A stretch of DNA of 64,000 nucleotides, taken from Rhizobiales bacterium PAR1. GTDB taxonomy: Bacteria > Pseudomonadota > Alphaproteobacteria > Rhizobiales > Beijerinckiaceae. This document shows, piece after piece, positions 61,413-64,000 of the stretch. A model generated the notes under the pieces. That model was not told where the DNA came from. It searched no databases and worked only from the letters and a program-made list of their open reading frames with translations. Positions within the stretch are counted from its first letter, which is position 1. Every line of letters starts with the position of its first letter. A program made the position numbers and the translations under genes. Location of the stretch: positions 1 to 64,000 of the forward strand of contig NKIW01000009.1 of assembly GCA_002256205.1 (NCBI GenBank), in the 5' to 3' direction.

Positions 61413-62420
61413 TCAGCTCCGCCCCTCTTCGACCGCATGGCAGGCCACACCGCCATTTATTTCCGGGATTTCACGCATTGCCGGCGCCTCGGCCTTGCAG
61501 CGGGCGTTGGCGAGCGGACAGCGCGGATGGAAGGTGCAGCCTGAAGGCGGCGAGATCGGGTTCGGGATTTCCCCCGCGACCATGACGCGGGCGCGGCCGG
61601 ACATCGCAAGATCCGGCACGGCATCCAGCAGCATCCGCGTGTAGGGGTGGCGCGGCGCGGAGAAGAGCTGCTTGCTTGTCGACACCTCGACCAGACGCCC
61701 AAGATACATCACGCCGATGCGATCCGCCATATGACGGACCACAGCGAGATTGTGGCTGATGAAGAGGTATGTGAGACCGAATTCCTTCTGCAAATCACGC
61801 ATCAGGTTCAGGATTTGTGCCTGAACCGAGACATCAAGCGCCGAGGTTGGCTCGTCGCAGACGATGAATTCTGCGCTCGACGCCAAGGCACGCGCAATAG
61901 CGATCCGCTGGCGCTGGCCGCCGGAAAATTCGTGCGGAAACTTCTTGCCATCATCCGGGTGGAGGCCGACCAGTGTCAGTAATTCGCCGATGCGCGCCGT
62001 TACAGCCTCGCCCTTGAGTAGACCAAAGGCGTGGATCGGCTCGGCAATGATCCGCTCGACGCGCCAGCGCGGGTTGAGGCTCGCGTAGGGATCCTGAAAG
62101 ATCATCTGGATACGCTTGCGCAGAGCCTGCCGCTCGGCGCTGCCCTGTACTTTCGTCATCGAGACGCCGTCGATGGTCACCTCGCCACCCGAGACCGGCA
62201 GCAGTCCGACCGCCATACGAGCGACAGTGGACTTGCCGGAGCCGGATTCGCCCACCAGCGCAAAGGTCTCACCCTTGCGGATATCGAACGAGAGCCCGTC
62301 GACCGCCTTGAGCCAGGCTTTCGGTGCCCCCTCCAGCACGCGGTTGAGCCAGGGGCGCGAGACGTCGAAGACGCGCTTGAGATCACGAACCTCGACGAAG
62401 GCTTTCGAGTTCTCGCTCAT
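61413..62420 (-). CDS. ABC transporter ATP-binding protein, DppF/OppF type
   Basis: 335 residues: Walker A GESGSGKSTVARMAVG, Q-loop [16 protein letters not shown], signature [16 protein letters not shown], Walker [15 protein letters not shown] and H-loop YLFISHNLAVVRHM (Asn after His is a change from Asp). The C-terminal oligopeptide domain carries GCTFHPRCPLANARC. Part of a further dipeptide-type importer continuing to the right edge; overlaps the next ATPase by 4 bp. Confidence 0.92.
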   Translation of the reverse strand: MSENSKAFVEVRDLKRVFDVSRPWLNRVLEGAPKAWLKAVDGLSFDIRKGETFALVGESGSGKSTVARMAVGLLPVSGGEVTIDGVSMTKVQGSAERQALRKRIQMIFQDPYASLNPRWRVERIIAEPIHAFGLLKGEAVTARIGELLTLVGLHPDDGKKFPHEFSGGQRQRIAIARALASSAEFIVCDEPTSALDVSVQAQILNLMRDLQKEFGLTYLFISHNLAVVRHMADRIGVMYLGRLVEVSTSKQLFSAPRHPYTRMLLDAVPDLAMSGRARVMVAGEIPNPISPPSGCTFHPRCPLANARCKAEAPAMREIPEINGGVACHAVEEGRS

Positions 62421-63427
62421 TTTGCACCCCCATCGTAGAGGTGGCAGGCAACGCGGTGGCCCGGCATGATCGCCGCGCCGGAGGAGAGATCACCCTTGGG
62501 ATCACTCGGCTCCGGACGTTCGATGCGGCAGCGGTCCATCACGCGTTCGCAGCGCGGGTTGAAGGCGCATCCCTTCGGAATATTGGTGAGGCGCGGCATC
62601 GAACCGGGAATTTGCACAAGGCGCTCGGCCTCGGCTTCCAGCGTCGGGATCGCGCCCATCAGCCCCTTGGCGTAGGGGTGAAGCGGATGCTTCACGACAT
62701 CGCGCACGGGGCCAATTTCGGCGACGCGCCCGGCATACATCACCGCGACGCGGTCCGCTGTTTCGGCGATAACACCCATGTCGTGCGTCACCAGCATCAC
62801 CGCCGTCCCGCGTTCGCGGCAGAGCTTCTTGATGAGCTGGATGATCTGCGCCTGCACGGAAACATCAAGCGCGGTTGTGGGCTCGTCCGCGACGATGAAA
62901 TCCGGCTCGGCGGAAAGCGCGAGGGCGATCACCACGCGCTGGCGCATGCCCCCAGAGAATTCATGCGGATAGCCATCGATGCGGCGCTCCGGTGCCGGGA
63001 TTCCGACCTCGGCGAGAAGGTCGATGGCGCGCGCGCGCGCGGCGCTGGCGGAAAGATCGGTATGGGTCTGGATAGTTTCGATCAACTGCTCGCCGACGCG
63101 GTAAAGCGGGTTGAGTGAGGTCAGCGGATCCTGAAAGATCATCGCGATCTTGCGCCCGCGGATGCGGCGCATCTCCTCGGCGGGGAGATTGTCGATCCGC
63201 TTGCCGTGCAGCAGGATTTCGCCGCCCGCAATGCGGCCCGGTGGCTCGATCAGGCCGATAATCGCCGAGCCGGTGACGGATTTACCCGCGCCGCTCTCGC
63301 CGACAACACCCAGCACCTCGCCGGGCATGATATCGAAGGAGACGCCATCAATAGCACGCAGAATGCCGCGCCGCGTCGCGAATTCGACCACGAGATTGCG
63401 AACAGAAATGACGGGTGCTTGAGTCAT
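62417..63427 (-). CDS. ABC transporter ATP-binding protein, DppD/OppD type
   Basis: 336 residues from MTQAPVISVRNLVVEFATRR. Walker A GESGAGKSVTGSAIIGLIEP, Q-loop MIFQDPLTSLNPLYRV, signature [16 protein letters not shown], Walker [15 protein letters not shown] and C-terminal GCAFNPRCERVMDRC. An in-frame start five codons earlier (63442) is possible but lies almost against the permease stop. Third DppD-type ATPase of the window. Confidence 0.92.
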   Translation of the reverse strand: MTQAPVISVRNLVVEFATRRGILRAIDGVSFDIMPGEVLGVVGESGAGKSVTGSAIIGLIEPPGRIAGGEILLHGKRIDNLPAEEMRRIRGRKIAMIFQDPLTSLNPLYRVGEQLIETIQTHTDLSASAARARAIDLLAEVGIPAPERRIDGYPHEFSGGMRQRVVIALALSAEPDFIVADEPTTALDVSVQAQIIQLIKKLCRERGTAVMLVTHDMGVIAETADRVAVMYAGRVAEIGPVRDVVKHPLHPYAKGLMGAIPTLEAEAERLVQIPGSMPRLTNIPKGCAFNPRCERVMDRCRIERPEPSDPKGDLSSGAAIMPGHRVACHLYDGGAK

Positions 63428-63445
63428 ATCAGGGCCTTGCACGCC

Positions 63446-64000
63446 TCACCTCAACTTCGGATTCAAGGCATCGCGCAGCCAGTCGCCGAGCAGATTCACC
63501 GCCAGCACGATGATCGCCAGCGTCGCGCCGGGGAAAGTGACGATCCACCAGTCGCCCGAGAAGAGATACTTGTTGCCAATGGAGATCAGCGTGCCGAGCG
63601 AGGGCTGCGTCGCCGGCAGGCCGACGCCGAGAAACGAGAGCGTCGCCTCGGTGATGATCGCGAGGCCAAGATTGATCGTGAGGATCACCAGCACTGGGCC
63701 GATGACGTTCGGAAGCACATGGCGCACCATGATCACCGGCGCGGTAAGCCCGACAAGCCGCGCAGCATGGACGTAATCCTTGTTCTTCTCGACCATGGTC
63801 GAGCCCCGGATGGTGCGGGCATATTGCACCCAGAAGCTGAGGCCGATCGAAATCACCAATACGGGAATCGCCGTGTCCTCGCGCGATGAGCCCTTGAACA
63901 ACGCGTGAACCACGCCGTCGATCAGCAGTGCGATCAGGATCGCCGGGAAAGTGAGCTGCACATCCGCAACCCGCATGATGATGGAATCGACCTTGCCGCC
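63446..64000 (-). CDS. ABC transporter permease, DppC type (5' end outside window)
   Basis: About 184 residues are visible, and the reading is open to the right edge, beginning within GGKVDSIIMRVADVQLTFPA. The EAA loop YVHAARLVGLTAPVIMVRHV, the ATLSFLGVGLPATQPSLGTL segment and the end VNLLGDWLRDALNPKLR identify the DppC class. The N-terminal half, the DppB-type gene and the binding protein should lie to the right. Confidence 0.9.
   Translation of the reverse strand, partial: GGKVDSIIMRVADVQLTFPAILIALLIDGVVHALFKGSSREDTAIPVLVISIGLSFWVQYARTIRGSTMVEKNKDYVHAARLVGLTAPVIMVRHVLPNVIGPVLVILTINLGLAIITEATLSFLGVGLPATQPSLGTLISIGNKYLFSGDWWIVTFPGATLAIIVLAVNLLGDWLRDALNPKLR

Noticed and set aside
1-64000. CRISPR array, rRNA or tRNA gene
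   Set aside because: No regularly spaced repeats, no cloverleaf-like segment and no ribosomal RNA sequence was seen in any gap, by eye.

Overview
The window is chromosomal DNA from a GC-rich alphaproteobacterium, most likely of the Hyphomicrobiales (Rhizobiales) type. Indications are the alphaproteobacterial SOS box (GAAC-N7-GAAC) before an imuA-imuB-dnaE2 mutagenesis cassette, an Aap/Bzt-type general amino-acid importer, a TTGA-N6-TCAA (FNR/FixK-like) site, a REP-like intergenic palindrome and an unusual density of ABC importers. The genus cannot be fixed from the sequence alone. No rRNA, tRNA, CRISPR array or prophage was seen.

Layout. Positions 1-4656 are an accessory junction: the end of an IS3-family element, a truncated P4-type integrase, a frameshifted small conserved gene, and a three-gene glycan islet (RmlC-like epimerase, Gfo/Idh oxidoreductase, family 2 glycosyltransferase) bracketed by a nearly identical 138/139-bp direct repeat. 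A PNPOx-family flavoprotein follows (4657-5268). Positions 5341-11247 (minus) form one operon for pyrimidine use: NMT1/THI5-like binding protein, ATPase, permease, URC1 (GTP-cyclohydrolase-II-like), URC4 (DUF1688) and uracil phosphoribosyltransferase (upp, the URC6 function). Positions 11492-17183 are the SOS mutasome operon imuA-imuB-dnaE2. Positions 17389-20689 (minus) carry a DUF6455 gene with an FNR-like site, a DUF2889 gene, an EamA exporter and an M20 peptidase.

Positions 20795-30835 hold an IclR regulator, a fused hydantoinase/oxoprolinase (HyuA+HyuB in one chain) and a five-gene peptide-type ABC importer. Positions 30928-34193 encode aapJ-aapQ-aapM without the ATPase subunit. Positions 34190-42604 are a LacI-controlled sugar regulon with a perfect 20-bp operator, a MalEFGK-type importer and a GH31 glycosidase. 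Positions 42818-45809 are an SDR / acyl-CoA dehydrogenase / APH-kinase trio resembling the 4-hydroxyacid (levulinate, ACAD10/11) phosphorylation route.

Positions 45811-55433 (minus) form a nine-gene operon: dipeptide-type ABC importer (SBP, two permeases, two ATPases), diaminopropionate ammonia-lyase, N-carbamoyl-D-amino-acid hydrolase, a cyclic-amidohydrolase-type enzyme and a GntR regulator. It is followed upstream by an amidase, an M20 carbamoylase and a Cys/Met-metabolism PLP enzyme (55737-59606), a divergent M20D amidohydrolase, a small membrane protein and part of a further dipeptide-type ABC importer that runs off the right end.

Theme: scavenging of nitrogen-rich small molecules (pyrimidines, hydantoins/5-oxoproline, peptides, ureido and N-carbamoyl amino acids). 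Most importers sit in the same transcription unit as hydrolases that could open and decarbamoylate their cargo. The most promising undescribed system is the 45.8-55.4 kb operon, where carbamoylase and diaminopropionate ammonia-lyase genes overlap. This suggests catabolism of a ureido-diaminopropionate such as albizziine or its cyclic form. That assignment is inference.
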